Positions 47,279 through 55,460 of a DNA stretch of 64,000 nucleotides are shown in pieces (within the stretch, counting starts at the first letter, position 1; each line of letters starts with the position of its first letter). The translations under genes were made by a program, and so were the position numbers. The notes beneath the pieces were generated by a model that made no database searches, had not been told where the DNA came from, and saw nothing but the letters and a program-made list of their open reading frames with translations. The stretch comes from NIOZ-UU13 sp964653075 (lineage in GTDB: Bacteria; Planctomycetota; Phycisphaerae; Sedimentisphaerales; Anaerobacaceae), in assembly GCA_964653075.1 (NCBI GenBank), contig CAZZAX010000006.1, positions 36,843 through 100,842 on the forward strand. The letters run 5' to 3'.

Positions 47279-48232
47279 ATGCTGAACGAGAAAATTCCGA
47301 TGACCCGGCGCGCATTTATAAGAAATTCACTGATAAGCACAACCTCATTGGCCTATATGGCAACAAAATTACAGGCCCAAAAGATAAAACTTCCATCATT
47401 GCGACTCGGAGGCCCAACATTTGAAAAATTCAAAGGCCCGGATGCATGGGTACAAGCCGTCGGGAAACTCGGCTATAATGCGGCCTACTGTCCTATCGGC
47501 GCCGACGAAAAAGATGATGTCGTCAAGGCATATGCCCGTGCAGCTAAAAAAGCGGATATCATTATAGCCGAAGTCGGCGCATGGAGTAACCCAATCAGTC
47601 CCGATGAAAAAACCCGCCGCCAGGCTCTGGCAAAATGCCGCAGCCACCTGGCCCTGGCTGACCGAATAGGAGCCAACTGCTGTGTTAATATCAGCGGCTC
47701 AATCAGTGACGACTGGGCTGGCCCTTCCCCAAAAAACCTGACCGAAGAAACATTTGATATTATTGTCGAAACAACACGGGCAATTATCGATGATGTCAAA
47801 CCTGACCGGACATTTTTTACCCTGGAAACTATGCCGTGGGCATATCCGGATTCGCCTGATTCATATTTGCGCTTACTCAAAGCAATCGACCGAAAGCGAT
47901 TCGCCGTTCATCTCGACCCCGTCAATCTTATATGCAGCCCGCAGAGATATTTTAATAACTCCCGGCTTATCAGTGAATGTTTTAGAAAACTCGGCCCTTA
48001 TATCAAAAGCTGCCATGCCAAAGATATTCTCCTGAGCACAAAACTTACTACCCACCTCGATGAAGTTCGCCCGGGTCTGGGAGGGCTGGACTATGCTGTA
48101 TTTTTAAGAGAATTGAACAAATTCCCTGATATTCCGCTAATGTTGGAACACTTGCCAAACGCAGAAGAATACCGGCTGGCGGCCACACATGTTCGTTCCG
48201 TTGCAAAATCAATAGGTCTGTCTTTCGGCTGA
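47279..48232 (+). CDS. Tat-exported sugar-phosphate isomerase/epimerase-like TIM-barrel protein
   Basis: A 317-residue protein of the xylose-isomerase-like AP-endonuclease-2 superfamily. The N-terminus M-T-R-R-A-F-I-R-N-S plus a hydrophobic stretch is a twin-arginine signal. Metal-ligand strands are visible: F-F-T-L-E-T-M-P-W, V-H-L-D-P-V-N, S-C-H-A-K-D and M-L-E-H-L-P. In planctomycetes this family often isomerises or epimerises unusual sugars in the periplasm. AAAGGGG precedes the ATG. The substrate is unknown. Confidence 0.85.
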   Translation: MLNEKIPMTRRAFIRNSLISTTSLAYMATKLQAQKIKLPSLRLGGPTFEKFKGPDAWVQAVGKLGYNAAYCPIGADEKDDVVKAYARAAKKADIIIAEVGAWSNPISPDEKTRRQALAKCRSHLALADRIGANCCVNISGSISDDWAGPSPKNLTEETFDIIVETTRAIIDDVKPDRTFFTLETMPWAYPDSPDSYLRLLKAIDRKRFAVHLDPVNLICSPQRYFNNSRLISECFRKLGPYIKSCHAKDILLSTKLTTHLDEVRPGLGGLDYAVFLRELNKFPDIPLMLEHLPNAEEYRLAATHVRSVAKSIGLSFG

Positions 48233-48246
48233 AACCATCGGAATTG

Positions 48247-48717
48247 TCAATTCAAAGCTGTCTCGCTCTGGCCGAATATGCGGTAGTCCTTCATTTGAAC
48301 TTCGTAATGGAGATTGTTCTTCTCGATAAGCCTGGCTATCAAGCCAATTTGATTAAGCAGCATTTCTATCAAATCGATACTCAACAAAATTGATTCAGGG
48401 TTGTATTGCGGCAAAATCACAAACACATATCCATAATTGTTCTCTTCAGTCGCCAATTGACCGGCAATAATACTGCAATCATTTGAGCTGGTTATAACCG
48501 GCTCTGCACCGTCATCAATAGTAACGCAAACCTCTTTCAAAAAGGACTCACTAATGTTCAACCTGGCAAACTCTTCAGGATCGCTTGGCCGGCTGTTGCC
48601 GTTAGTGTCCATAATTACTATTAAAGGCCCACTTTCAGGCAAAACTTCGAAAATCTGCCGTGTAATCTGATCGGTGAGCATAAAGCCGGGAGAAAACAGC
48701 GATTTATATGTATTCAT
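48247..48717 (-). CDS. Hypothetical protein, PAS-like or GAF-like N-terminal half
   Basis: A 156-residue soluble protein, with no signal peptide. The segment I-V-I-M-D-T-N-G-N-S-R-P-S-D-P-E-E-F resembles a sensory or PocR-type ligand domain, and the C-terminal third is a coiled helix. I do not recognise the family. It lies close to, but convergent with, the TIM-barrel gene and upstream of nothing on its strand. Confidence 0.6.
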   Translation of the reverse strand: MNTYKSLFSPGFMLTDQITRQIFEVLPESGPLIVIMDTNGNSRPSDPEEFARLNISESFLKEVCVTIDDGAEPVITSSNDCSIIAGQLATEENNYGYVFVILPQYNPESILLSIDLIEMLLNQIGLIARLIEKNNLHYEVQMKDYRIFGQSETALN

Positions 48718-48910
48718 TTGAGCGACTCCCTAATTGTTTCTTGAACAGAATAATTAATAAAAGTGTCGGTATAATTACACAGCAACTTTCTTAGCCGTAG
48801 TGTTTAGGTGTAATTCCGCCAAAAAAGCATTACTGGGGAGTTCGTAACTGAGTTTATGGGACGCTGCGGGCTTGCTGTTATAATATCGATATGCGTATAG
48901 GATTCAGGAA

Positions 48911-49561
48911 TCAATTAAGCATCGATCTTAATCTTGTTATCGATAAATTCCTCCCGGGACAGTCAGTTACGCGCGCTCCGGGGGTTGTCTGATGACCATA
49001 AATACGGTTTTTTGGGATTCCATACCGCTTTCGTAGAAAGCGAATCAATTTCAAAAGCGACTGTACTTGCCGTGATGTAGGCGCAGTATTATTGAAATTG
49101 CCAACAAGGCAAATTCCCACTCCATCCTTATTGGCCCAATTGTTGGCCGTTCCTCCACAATGAGCGCCGGGTATCTGCTTTCGCCAGCGAAACGTTACTT
49201 CAACCTGACCGTCACCGCTGTCTGTGCCGTTACCTATAACAAAATCGTATCCAACCCCTTCCCAATGGTTGCGTTCCCTGTGCCATTTGTCGAAGATAGC
49301 TGCATTCCCGAAATCTGTCGCTGAGTGATGAACAATTATAGCCCTCCAGCCCTTTTCCAATTGTGAAGGTGGAAACCAGCTTCGGGGTATATTACCATAC
49401 GAACCTCTACTGTCTCGTTTCGGTGTGATAACTCTAGGCGGAATAACTCTGGGCTCGTAGCTGGTACCGGTTACAATTTCGGGCATCTGTTCGTCGTCGA
49501 TTGCACAACCGCCTAATAGAAATACACAACTCAAAAAAATACAAACTCTGTTAATCATCAT
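48911..49561 (-). CDS. Lipoprotein N-acetylmuramoyl-L-alanine amidase (PGRP/amidase_2 type)
   Basis: A 216-residue zinc amidase that cuts the bond between MurNAc and the peptide stem. After the lipobox L-L-G-G-C (Cys19) and a Pro-rich linker comes W-R-A-I-I-V-H-H-S-A-T with the first zinc His, G-Y-D-F-V-I-G-N-G, G-A-H-C and, near the end, Y-G-H-Q followed by T-D-C-P-G with the His and Cys ligands. Probably periplasmic face of the outer membrane. Confidence 0.9.
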   Translation of the reverse strand: MMINRVCIFLSCVFLLGGCAIDDEQMPEIVTGTSYEPRVIPPRVITPKRDSRGSYGNIPRSWFPPSQLEKGWRAIIVHHSATDFGNAAIFDKWHRERNHWEGVGYDFVIGNGTDSGDGQVEVTFRWRKQIPGAHCGGTANNWANKDGVGICLVGNFNNTAPTSRQVQSLLKLIRFLRKRYGIPKNRIYGHQTTPGARVTDCPGRNLSITRLRSMLN

Positions 49562-49595
49562 TCCATTGCTTTCATCGGTAAGAAACTGAACTTCA

Positions 49596-50051
49596 TTACA
49601 CCTCTGTCTGGTCCTTATCTTTTGTCAGACGTGGTTTTTCCTTATATCTGACCATATACAAACTATTGCCTTGTTCGTTGAACTTAACGACATCCATATA
49701 CGAGTTCATAAGCAGCAATCCTCTGCCCCCCGGCTTGTAAAGGTCCTCGCCGTATCGCGGATCTGCTACCGATGAAGGTTCAAAGCCATCCCCCTGGTCG
49801 GTCATGGAAATCTCGATTTTATCTAAATCAACAGAATAGTCGATCTTAACCTCTTTGCTGGAGTCCATTTTATTACCGTGTTTGACGGCATTAAGAAAAG
49901 CCTCCTCCAGGGCCAAATGAACCGCAAAAATATCATCTTTGCCAAAACCGTAGGCTTCGAGCTTGGACAGGGCCTGATCGCACACCTTAACCATTGCAGA
50001 TGGTCTGCTTTTTACAACAATTGAGAAATTTATTGGTGTTCTTGATACCAT
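49596..50051 (-). CDS. Anti-sigma regulatory factor, serine kinase (RsbW/SpoIIAB-like)
   Basis: A 151-residue GHKL ATPase. The N box reads L-A-L-E-E-A-F-L-N-A-V-K-H-G-N, the G1 box M-T-D-Q-G-D-G-F-E-P and the G2 box G-G-R-G-L-L-L-M. It would phosphorylate the STAS protein encoded 31 bases upstream, forming a partner-switching module. No sigma factor gene is next to it, so the target may be elsewhere. Confidence 0.9.
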   Translation of the reverse strand: MVSRTPINFSIVVKSRPSAMVKVCDQALSKLEAYGFGKDDIFAVHLALEEAFLNAVKHGNKMDSSKEVKIDYSVDLDKIEISMTDQGDGFEPSSVADPRYGEDLYKPGGRGLLLMNSYMDVVKFNEQGNSLYMVRYKEKPRLTKDKDQTEV

Positions 50052-50082
50052 AAGCGAAACAACAATCTTTCGCCTAATTCAC

Positions 50083-50442
50083 TTAAGATAAGTCCTCGAC
50101 GGCACTTTCGACATCTTTATAAATATCGAAAGTTGTAGTCAAACGCGTTATTTTGAAAATCTCGAATATCTTCGGATTTATATTACAAAGTTTTAGCTGC
50201 CCGTCCTTTTCATAAATCCTTTTGCTGATTCTTATTAACAGCCCTAAAACAGCGGAAGACAAAAATCGAACATTGCTAAAATCCAAAATCAGTTTTATCC
50301 GCTCCGCCTGCTCAACAACAGACATAATCGAATCCTGAAGTGCTTTAATATCTCTTTCTTCGAGGATTTTTTCGTCTGTAAAACTAACTATTGTCGCATT
50401 ATCCGAATATTGAACGCCTATTTTTGGCTTAATCTCGGCCAT
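50083..50442 (-). CDS. STAS-domain anti-sigma factor antagonist
   Basis: A 119-residue SpoIIAA/RsbV-like protein: I-L-D-F-S-N-V-R-F-L-S-S-A-V-L-G-L-L is the conserved loop with the phosphorylatable Ser pair. ATG 50442 has GGAG six bases upstream; an in-frame ATG at 50454 contains that site and is rejected. Paired with the kinase downstream. Confidence 0.9.
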   Translation of the reverse strand: MAEIKPKIGVQYSDNATIVSFTDEKILEERDIKALQDSIMSVVEQAERIKLILDFSNVRFLSSAVLGLLIRISKRIYEKDGQLKLCNINPKIFEIFKITRLTTTFDIYKDVESAVEDLS

Positions 50443-51516
50443 ATTAAACTCCATAATAAAACCATCAAATTATATGGGAATCTTACGTTAGTATATTTAG
50501 TGTGTCAAGTCTTTTGCATTTTGAGCTATTTGCATTGTAAACATTTTCACTCGAACTCAAAGAACAAATCCGAATCCGGGATTTTGAAATTGGGCCCCCG
50601 ACTGCGACATTCGAGGATAAATTTGTATTGGGTTTGAACTGGATTTGCCTTCTAAATGATTACTGATTAATGATGATTGATTATTTGCTATTTTGGCTTT
50701 GTTTGGCTTTGTTTGGCTTTGTATTTTCATTGTTCCTATCCACATATTTCTTCATAATCCTTTGTGATAAATAAGCTTGTGTTCATTTTTGGCCGTTCGG
50801 GGATTGGGTTTGTTTTGGCTTTGAATTGGGTTTGATTGGGTTTGTTTTTGACTTTCGTCAGACTGTTAAAAAATGCACAAATCATTGTTGTTAAATTATT
50901 TAAGTTCATTTGGACAATTGGTGAATTGGGTTTGTTTTGCATAAAAGCAGTAGCACTTTTCGTCGTTTTTTCCTTTGATTTAACTGCCTTTTTCATTATT
51001 TAACTACCTATCTGGCCATTTTCAAGTACGAAATTCTAATCCTTCGTCTCCGCTCAGGATGAAGAACAGTATTTAGTTTTTAGCCGGGGAGGGAAAAAAA
51101 CAGTCCCCCTATAATTAGACGTACCTGCACGTTTGATACGAAAAATTGGGATTTTTAGGAGGAGTGAATGAGTATAAGTGTTTATGAGTAAAAGAGTAAA
51201 AATTTTTTTAGAAATTTTGAAATTTGTTCAAAATTACTATCATTTTTTGTCGAAAATTTGCGAGATTTTCGGGATTCGGATGAGTAAATGGGGGGATGCG
51301 GATAGTCAAATGACTACGAGCTTTTTCATGCTACAAAGTTGGATGCTTCCGCCGTCGCTGAAGCTATGGCGAACAAGCACAAGAACTACCACCCGTCGAT
51401 CTCTGGATATTGTTTCAATTAAATTGGAGTATTTTGTAAATAACAGCCTTAATTCTTTCGATCCATCCGAAATCAACAAAAATATCAACCAGTATTGAGT
51501 AATCCAGGGTAATCCA
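50443..51516. other. Non-coding stretch, left part a degenerate T/G-rich repeat
   Basis: From 50560 to 51000 the plus strand is full of TTTGG and GGGTTTG words. Two minus-strand open frames here translate to Lys-Asn-Pro-Gln-Thr-rich text such as N-K-P-N-Q-T-Q-F-K-A-K, ending I-T-K-D-Y-E-E-I; I regard these as repeat-derived, not genes. A 38-codon coding-like fragment (51306-51422, plus) reads D-Y-E-L-F-H-A-T-K-L-D-A-S-A-V-A-E-A and may be a gene relic. Confidence 0.5.
50560..51000 (-). repeat. Low-complexity interspersed repeat (TTTGG-rich; KPNQTQ-coding)
   Basis: A local cluster of near-identical words: GGCTTTGTTT three times in a row at about 50694-50720 and TTGGGTTTG several times at 50800-50940. 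Recollection of similar peptides in environmental Phycisphaerae genomes supports a dispersed repeat, but this cannot be tested from one window. Confidence 0.5.
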
Positions 51517-52255
51517 GGGACACCATACTTATTTCTGCTTGCTCTTGGGCTTTCGGCCGGGCGTTTTCTTACGTAAAGCACGCCCGAGTCTGGTCTCCAG
51601 TCGTCTGAGGAACGCCGCACTGCCAAGTGGGCGTCCGGTGCGTTCGTGCTGACGCAACAAGGCTGCCTGCTCAGGCGCCAGTCCCGCCGCCAGATACTCT
51701 CGCCAGTCATCCACACGCCCCAACAGCGGCGCCACATCAACCAGGCCATCGTTGCGACCGGCTATATGGGCCGCAGCGCTGGACCATCGCCATCTCCATG
51801 GCACACGGCACAACTTTGCCCGTACTGGATTCAACTCCACATACCGGGCCGCCAGCATCAGGTGCCGCTCGTCCATCGGAAAGGAGGCAAACCGTCCCTG
51901 CCACAAGTGACCTCGCCAGCCTTCGCGGAAATTGATTCGCCGACTATAACGCCTGTGGGCCTCGCCGATCCCACGCCGCAACCCGTCCTCCGATTCCGGC
52001 ACGACGATCAGGTGCACGTGGTTGGGCATGAGGCAATACGCCCACACGACTATGCCACAACGCCCACACCATTCGGCCATCAACTCCAGATAAGCGTTGT
52101 AGTCGGCCTCATTAAAGAACGTCGCCTGCCGCCGATTGCCACGCTGAGTCACATGGTGCGGCACACCCGGAACCACAACTCTTGCTAACCGTGCCATCCC
52201 TCAACAATAATCCCTCGCCGTCATAATTGCAATAAATAAATATGTATGGTGTCCC
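51517..52255 (-). mobile_element. RAYT element with 12-bp perfect inverted ends
   Basis: GGGACACCATAC (51517-51528) and GTATGGTGTCCC (52244-52255) are perfect inverted ends; similarity extends into TTATTT on both sides. They enclose only the transposase gene. Another left-end-like copy (GAGGACACCTTACTTATTTC) begins at 52707, in direct orientation. The element is more G+C-rich than its surroundings. Confidence 0.75.
51529..52197 (-). CDS. REP-associated tyrosine transposase (RAYT, Y1 family)
   Basis: A 222-residue HUH single-strand transposase. It starts M-A-R-L-A-R-V-V-V-P-G-V-P-H-H-V-T-Q-R-G-N, has the metal-binding M-P-N-H-V-H-L-I and a Y-S-R-R-I-N-F helix with the nucleophilic Tyr, followed by R-Y-V-E-L-N-P-V-R-A and a basic tail R-K-K-T-P-G-R-K-P-K-S-K. 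Such enzymes mobilise short palindromic REP sequences. The frame is intact, flanked by inverted ends and extra end-like repeats. Confidence 0.92.
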   Translation of the reverse strand: MARLARVVVPGVPHHVTQRGNRRQATFFNEADYNAYLELMAEWCGRCGIVVWAYCLMPNHVHLIVVPESEDGLRRGIGEAHRRYSRRINFREGWRGHLWQGRFASFPMDERHLMLAARYVELNPVRAKLCRVPWRWRWSSAAAHIAGRNDGLVDVAPLLGRVDDWREYLAAGLAPEQAALLRQHERTGRPLGSAAFLRRLETRLGRALRKKTPGRKPKSKQK

Positions 52256-52278
52256 CAGATATGCCCAGATATGCCCCC

Positions 52279-52352
52279 AGATATGCCCAGATATGCCCCT
52301 CTACGAACAGTGATGAGATATGCCCAGATATGCCCCTCTACGAACAGTGATG
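52279..52352 (+). repeat. Perfect 37-bp tandem duplication
   Basis: Two identical 37-base units (52279-52315 and 52316-52352), each starting AGATATGCCCAGATATGCCC and ending GAACAGTGATG; shorter CCCAGATATG words repeat just upstream from 52255. It lies directly beyond the right end of the RAYT element. Confidence 0.85.
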
Positions 52353-52354
52353 AG

Positions 52355-52675
52355 ATGTGTGCCTTGCTAATTGAAGCCATATCAGAAATGATTATAGAGC
52401 ATTACCCTAAACTTTGTTCATCCAAAAAATATTTATGGTCGGCATTACAAGAAGCTAGAAATCAGATAACGAAGAAAGCGGTTAAAAGAAGCGAAGAACT
52501 ACTAAGAAAGTATCTAAGAAACAAAAATGAAATTGTTAGCTTTTATGCAGTGAAAGGCTTATGGGAGCATGATCGACCTGCTGCAGTAACTCAACTTAAA
52601 AAGATTAGGTTTAGTACAAACTCAATGGTCGCTTCAATGGTTAATGATCTGATTGAAGAGTGGGGAATAGAATAA
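52355..52675 (+). CDS. Short helical hypothetical protein, possibly truncated at its 5' end
   Basis: About 106 residues from ATG 52355: helical, charged, HEAT-like in flavour (L-L-R-K-Y-L-R-N-K-N-E-I-V-S-F-Y-A-V-K-G-L-W). The frame stays open upstream through the 37-bp tandem repeats, but that text is repeat-derived. The repeats and the RAYT element may have replaced its original beginning. Function unknown. Confidence 0.5.
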   Translation: MCALLIEAISEMIIEHYPKLCSSKKYLWSALQEARNQITKKAVKRSEELLRKYLRNKNEIVSFYAVKGLWEHDRPAAVTQLKKIRFSTNSMVASMVNDLIEEWGIE

Positions 52676-52705
52676 CGAGTCATTTATGTAAATCAGGGTA
52701 AATCA

Positions 52706-52735
52706 GAGGACACCTTACTTATTTCTCCCTCTCAT
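52706..52735 (+). repeat. Copy of the RAYT element's left end
   Basis: The run AATCAGGGTAAATCAG then AGGACACCTTACTTATTTCT mirrors AATCCAGGGTAATCCAG then GGACACCATACTTATTTCT at 51510-51536, in the same orientation. It looks like a solo end or non-autonomous relative. Confidence 0.6.
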
Positions 52736-52750
52736 CAGCAATTACTGAGA

Positions 52751-52800
52751 GTACAGTACATTTTTCGATGAGTTGTGCCTAGTAATGACAGATTTTGATA
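52751..52800 (+). repeat. 50-bp direct repeat, left copy
   Basis: Matches 54401-54450 at 45 of 50 positions by eye, centred on GTACATTTTTCGATGAGTTG. The two copies bracket the orphan genes at 52886 and 53594. Confidence 0.75.
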
Positions 52801-52885
52801 AAGTATAGCGGCCGGAATTTATCTTAACGACGAGAAGTTCAGGATGTCATAAGGAAACCGTATACATAGTTAGGCGTTTAATAAA

Positions 52886-53395
52886 TTGAACATTAAAAAT
52901 ATTCTAATACATTATGATCTTGAACTGTTAACAGAGTTAGTTCAATTAATAGATCAGCAGATCGAAAAAATTTGTCGGTTATGTTCAGATGTTGATGACC
53001 CTGATAGTCTCGGGTATTGCGATAGAGGTGAACATGTTATTGGTCTAGGATTTGTAGCATGTCAGACATTTATGTCCTCAGTGTGTGGTCATTTGGGGGT
53101 CAGTAAGGGGCATGCATTGGCTATTGGTCCATCGCATTCTAGCGGAAATACAAAAGCTCAAATAGTTAATCATGCTGCGAACTATTGGAAGCATAAAAAT
53201 GAGTGGGATCCGAGCAAAAAAGATAAACGGCGAGAAGACATTGAAAAAGCATTTGAATCCGTTGGTTTTTCCGTTGATTTAGATTACCCATTATCCTGTG
53301 TATTAGCTGAGCTTTCGTTACCGGATGAAGCACGATTTCAATCCGTATTAGGTGCATTAGATGTTTGGAAAGATGAATTGGAAAAGATCGCCTAA
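52886..53395 (+). CDS. Orphan hypothetical protein
   Basis: A 169-residue soluble protein. Its text D-P-D-S-L-G-Y-C-D-R-G-E-H-V-I-G-L-G-F-V-A-C-Q and N-H-A-A-N-Y-W-K-H-K-N-E-W resembles uncharacterised accessory proteins often found in defence or cassette regions. The start is a TTG without a clear ribosome site, so the N-terminus is uncertain. It lies between the 50-bp direct repeats. Confidence 0.6.
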   Translation: MNIKNILIHYDLELLTELVQLIDQQIEKICRLCSDVDDPDSLGYCDRGEHVIGLGFVACQTFMSSVCGHLGVSKGHALAIGPSHSSGNTKAQIVNHAANYWKHKNEWDPSKKDKRREDIEKAFESVGFSVDLDYPLSCVLAELSLPDEARFQSVLGALDVWKDELEKIA

Positions 53396-53418
53396 ACATC
53401 GCGTCAACTTGAAATAAT

Positions 53419-53574
53419 TAGGGACGTTTACTTTTTGTAGGCTTCGTTCACGAGCAGTAGTTCGACCGAAAAAAAATTAGACCCAAGGTGCAAAGATGAA
53501 AAAGCAGGCTGAAGCTGTAAATAAACAAAAGTAAAAGAACTGGATAAGATAACATAAATACGTAAACGTCCCTA
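53419..53574. repeat. MITE-like element bounded by 13-bp perfect inverted repeats
   Basis: TAGGGACGTTTAC (53419-53431) and GTAAACGTCCCTA (53562-53574) are perfect inverted ends around 130 bases with no open frame. A TTAGGGACG word recurs at about 54479. It fits a non-autonomous element mobilised by another transposase family, or a REP-pair. Confidence 0.65.
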
Positions 53575-53593
53575 TTAAAACTAATGTTGAATT

Positions 53594-54379
53594 ATGACAA
53601 TAGATAATTCATACAAAGAACATCAAGTCTTTACACAGCTATCAGAATATGCTGACTTTTACAAAAGTCTTTCATTCTCAATATTTGGATTTGTAACTCA
53701 AGGAACAAAAGCTATTTGCAACATTGACTCTTATGTATATTCTTCTATACAAGGGACACTTGAATCAATAAAAGATATTCTGATTAAAGGACGTATAAAT
53801 GATTCATATGCGTTATTGAGAAAATATTATGATTCGACAATAATTAATGTCTATTCCAACTTGTATTTGAATGATAATTTTAGCCTTGAAAACTTTGTTG
53901 TCGAAAAGATTGACAATTGGTTAAAAGGAAAAGAAAAACTTCCCGAATATCGTGTAATGTCACAGTATATTAGGGATTCAAAAAAGTTGTCTGAAATCAA
54001 TAAATTACTATACAAAGACAACACATATAATAAAATAAGAGAACGTTGTAACGACCATACCCATTATAACTTTTATCAGAACGTACTCCTAAACGACAAT
54101 GAAATATACTTAAAAAATAGATTGGAATTATTAAATACGTTTTCGAAAGATTTAGAGAACATCTTTGTATTGCACTTTTCATATATTATCTATCTGAATG
54201 ACAATTATATGATGTCAAGTGATTACGTTGATAGTTTAGATTGTGGATTAGAGCCAGAAGAAGGCTCTCAATATTTTGTTGCTCCCTTTGTTCAAAAAGT
54301 ATTTGATTCAGCGATAAAGATAAGCAGAATGGATATAGCAAAAGAGATTAAAAGTAAAACATCCATGAAACTTGAGTAA
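53594..54379 (+). CDS. Very A+T-rich orphan protein
   Basis: A 261-residue protein, helical and rich in Tyr, Asn, Ile and Lys; the code is far more A+T-rich than the core genes, a sign of recent transfer. The R-E-R-C-N-D-H-T-H-Y-N-F-Y-Q-N-V-L word and N-terminal helix bundle give no family I recognise. It starts just after the MITE-like element and ends before the right 50-bp repeat. A defence or abortive-infection role is possible by location only. Confidence 0.7.
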   Translation: MTIDNSYKEHQVFTQLSEYADFYKSLSFSIFGFVTQGTKAICNIDSYVYSSIQGTLESIKDILIKGRINDSYALLRKYYDSTIINVYSNLYLNDNFSLENFVVEKIDNWLKGKEKLPEYRVMSQYIRDSKKLSEINKLLYKDNTYNKIRERCNDHTHYNFYQNVLLNDNEIYLKNRLELLNTFSKDLENIFVLHFSYIIYLNDNYMMSSDYVDSLDCGLEPEEGSQYFVAPFVQKVFDSAIKISRMDIAKEIKSKTSMKLE

Positions 54380-54744
54380 GAGCTGGGGGGAATTGAATGG
54401 GTACGGTACATTTTTCGATGAGTTGTGCTTGCTAATGACAGGTTTTGATAGATGACAGGGTTTGGGCTGGGAATTAATTAGGGACGGTTGGGTAGTTGAA
54501 AAAGCTGATGTTTTTCTTCTGCCTTGCTTCTTGGTCATCCGGCTTTTCTCCAGACAAAGATTCTCTTGGAATTGGCAGAAAATTTACTCATCGCAATCTA
54601 AAGTTGACTGTGTGCCCACAGGTTCCTGTGTGTGTTTTTTTCGGCTCAGATGTAAATGTTCTTGCAATTTGGGGGATAAAAACATAATAATCCTGTGAGT
54701 TCTCATGTGTTTTTCAACCTTGGTGTATCCTGATGGAGATTAAG
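54380..54744. other. Gap holding the right direct repeat and a partial end-like word
   Basis: Besides the direct repeat at 54401-54450 and AATTAGGGACG near 54476, no supported gene; two overlapping short plus-strand frames (54462-54698) look random. Confidence 0.5.
54401..54450 (+). repeat. 50-bp direct repeat, right copy
   Basis: Right partner of 52751-52800; same orientation, about five differences. Confidence 0.75.
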
Positions 54745-55014
54745 ATGACTATCAGTGAATTTCAAAGTTTGATTTCTCGTAAATACGAAAAGCGAGACCG
54801 TGAAAGAGGCATTCCCGGCACGTTTATGTGGTTTATCGAAGAGGTGGGAGAGCTCGCCACTGCGCTGGCATCCGATGACCAAAAAAATAAAGAAGAGGAG
54901 TTTGCCGATGTCATGGCCTGGCTGTGTACATTAGCGAACATAAGCGACGTGGACATTGAAAAGGCCTGCGACAAATACACGGGCAATAACGTCAACGGCT
55001 TCAAGCCTAAATAA
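54745..55014 (+). CDS. MazG-like nucleotide pyrophosphohydrolase
   Basis: An 89-residue all-helical protein. The metal-binding E-E-V-G-E-L-A-T-A-L and E-E-E-F-A-D-V-M-A-W motifs are those of MazG-type NTP pyrophosphatases, which hydrolyse NTP to NMP and pyrophosphate. GGAG at 54735-54738 lies six bases before ATG 54745, preferred over ATG 54733. Its stop codon is the first copy of the 10-bp repeat that follows. Confidence 0.88.
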   Translation: MTISEFQSLISRKYEKRDRERGIPGTFMWFIEEVGELATALASDDQKNKEEEFADVMAWLCTLANISDVDIEKACDKYTGNNVNGFKPK

Positions 55015-55107
55015 AGTGAGCTAAAGTGAACTAAAGTGAACTAAAGTGAGCTAAAGTGAGCTAAAGTGAACTAAAGTGAACTAAAGTGACTAAAGTGGGC
55101 TAAAGTT
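55012..55107 (+). repeat. 10-bp tandem repeat (CTAAAGTGAR), about nine copies
   Basis: Six perfect-length 10-base units at 55021-55080 with A/G variation at the last position, then two or three irregular ones; the array starts in the MazG stop codon and ends at the four-helix-bundle gene. Confidence 0.9.
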
Positions 55108-55458
55108 ATTGATAATAAAGAATTTGGCAGGGAGCTTGAAAACCGGACAAGAGAATTTGCTGTTCGTATAATTCAGTTATCAGTAACTTTACCAAATACG
55201 CCCGAAGCAAAGGTAATAAAAACTCAGATAACAAAATCCGGAACATCCATCGGTGCGAATTATCGAGAAGCCAATCGAGCACGAAGTAAGGCTGATTTTA
55301 GAAACAAGATTAAGATTTGTGAAAGTGAAGCCAGTGAGACACAATACTGGCTTGAAATAATTGTAAAGCTAAATTGGTTATCCTGGGAAAAAGTCAAGTG
55401 GGAATATGAAGAATGTGGTGAATTACTCGGTATTTTTACATCTGCTGCGAACAAATAA
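55108..55458 (+). CDS. Four-helix bundle protein (23S rRNA intervening-sequence protein family)
   Basis: A 116-residue protein with all family marks: R-T-R-E-F-A-V-R-I-I-Q-L, K-S-G-T-S-I-G-A-N-Y-R-E-A, R-A-R-S-K-A-D-F and S-E-T-Q-Y-W-L-E. The family is also encoded inside rRNA intervening sequences but is common alone; its role is unknown. There is no ATG, GTG or TTG at the expected N-terminus: the frame runs open from the tandem repeat, and ATT at 55108 (I-D-N-K-E-F) is the only sensible start. Either a rare start or a silent gene. Confidence 0.75.
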   Translation: MDNKEFGRELENRTREFAVRIIQLSVTLPNTPEAKVIKTQITKSGTSIGANYREANRARSKADFRNKIKICESEASETQYWLEIIVKLNWLSWEKVKWEYEECGELLGIFTSAANK

Positions 55459-55460
55459 TT

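Noticed and set aside
51306..51422. Small coding-like peptide D-Y-E-L-F-H-A-T-K-L-D-A-S-A-V-A-E-A
   Set aside because: Only 38 codons, no start codon and no ribosome site; noted as a possible relic, not called as a gene.
51646..52188. 180-codon plus-strand frame opposite the transposase
   Set aside because: Antisense shadow of the G+C-rich RAYT gene.
52869..53420. Possible integron cassette: GTTAGGCG before and GCCTAAAC after the gene at 52886
   Set aside because: The sequence inside these boxes does not form the inner complementary arms of an attC site, and no integrase is present.
55012..55107. CRISPR-like array
   Set aside because: The 10-bp units are directly adjacent with no spacers, and no cas genes occur.
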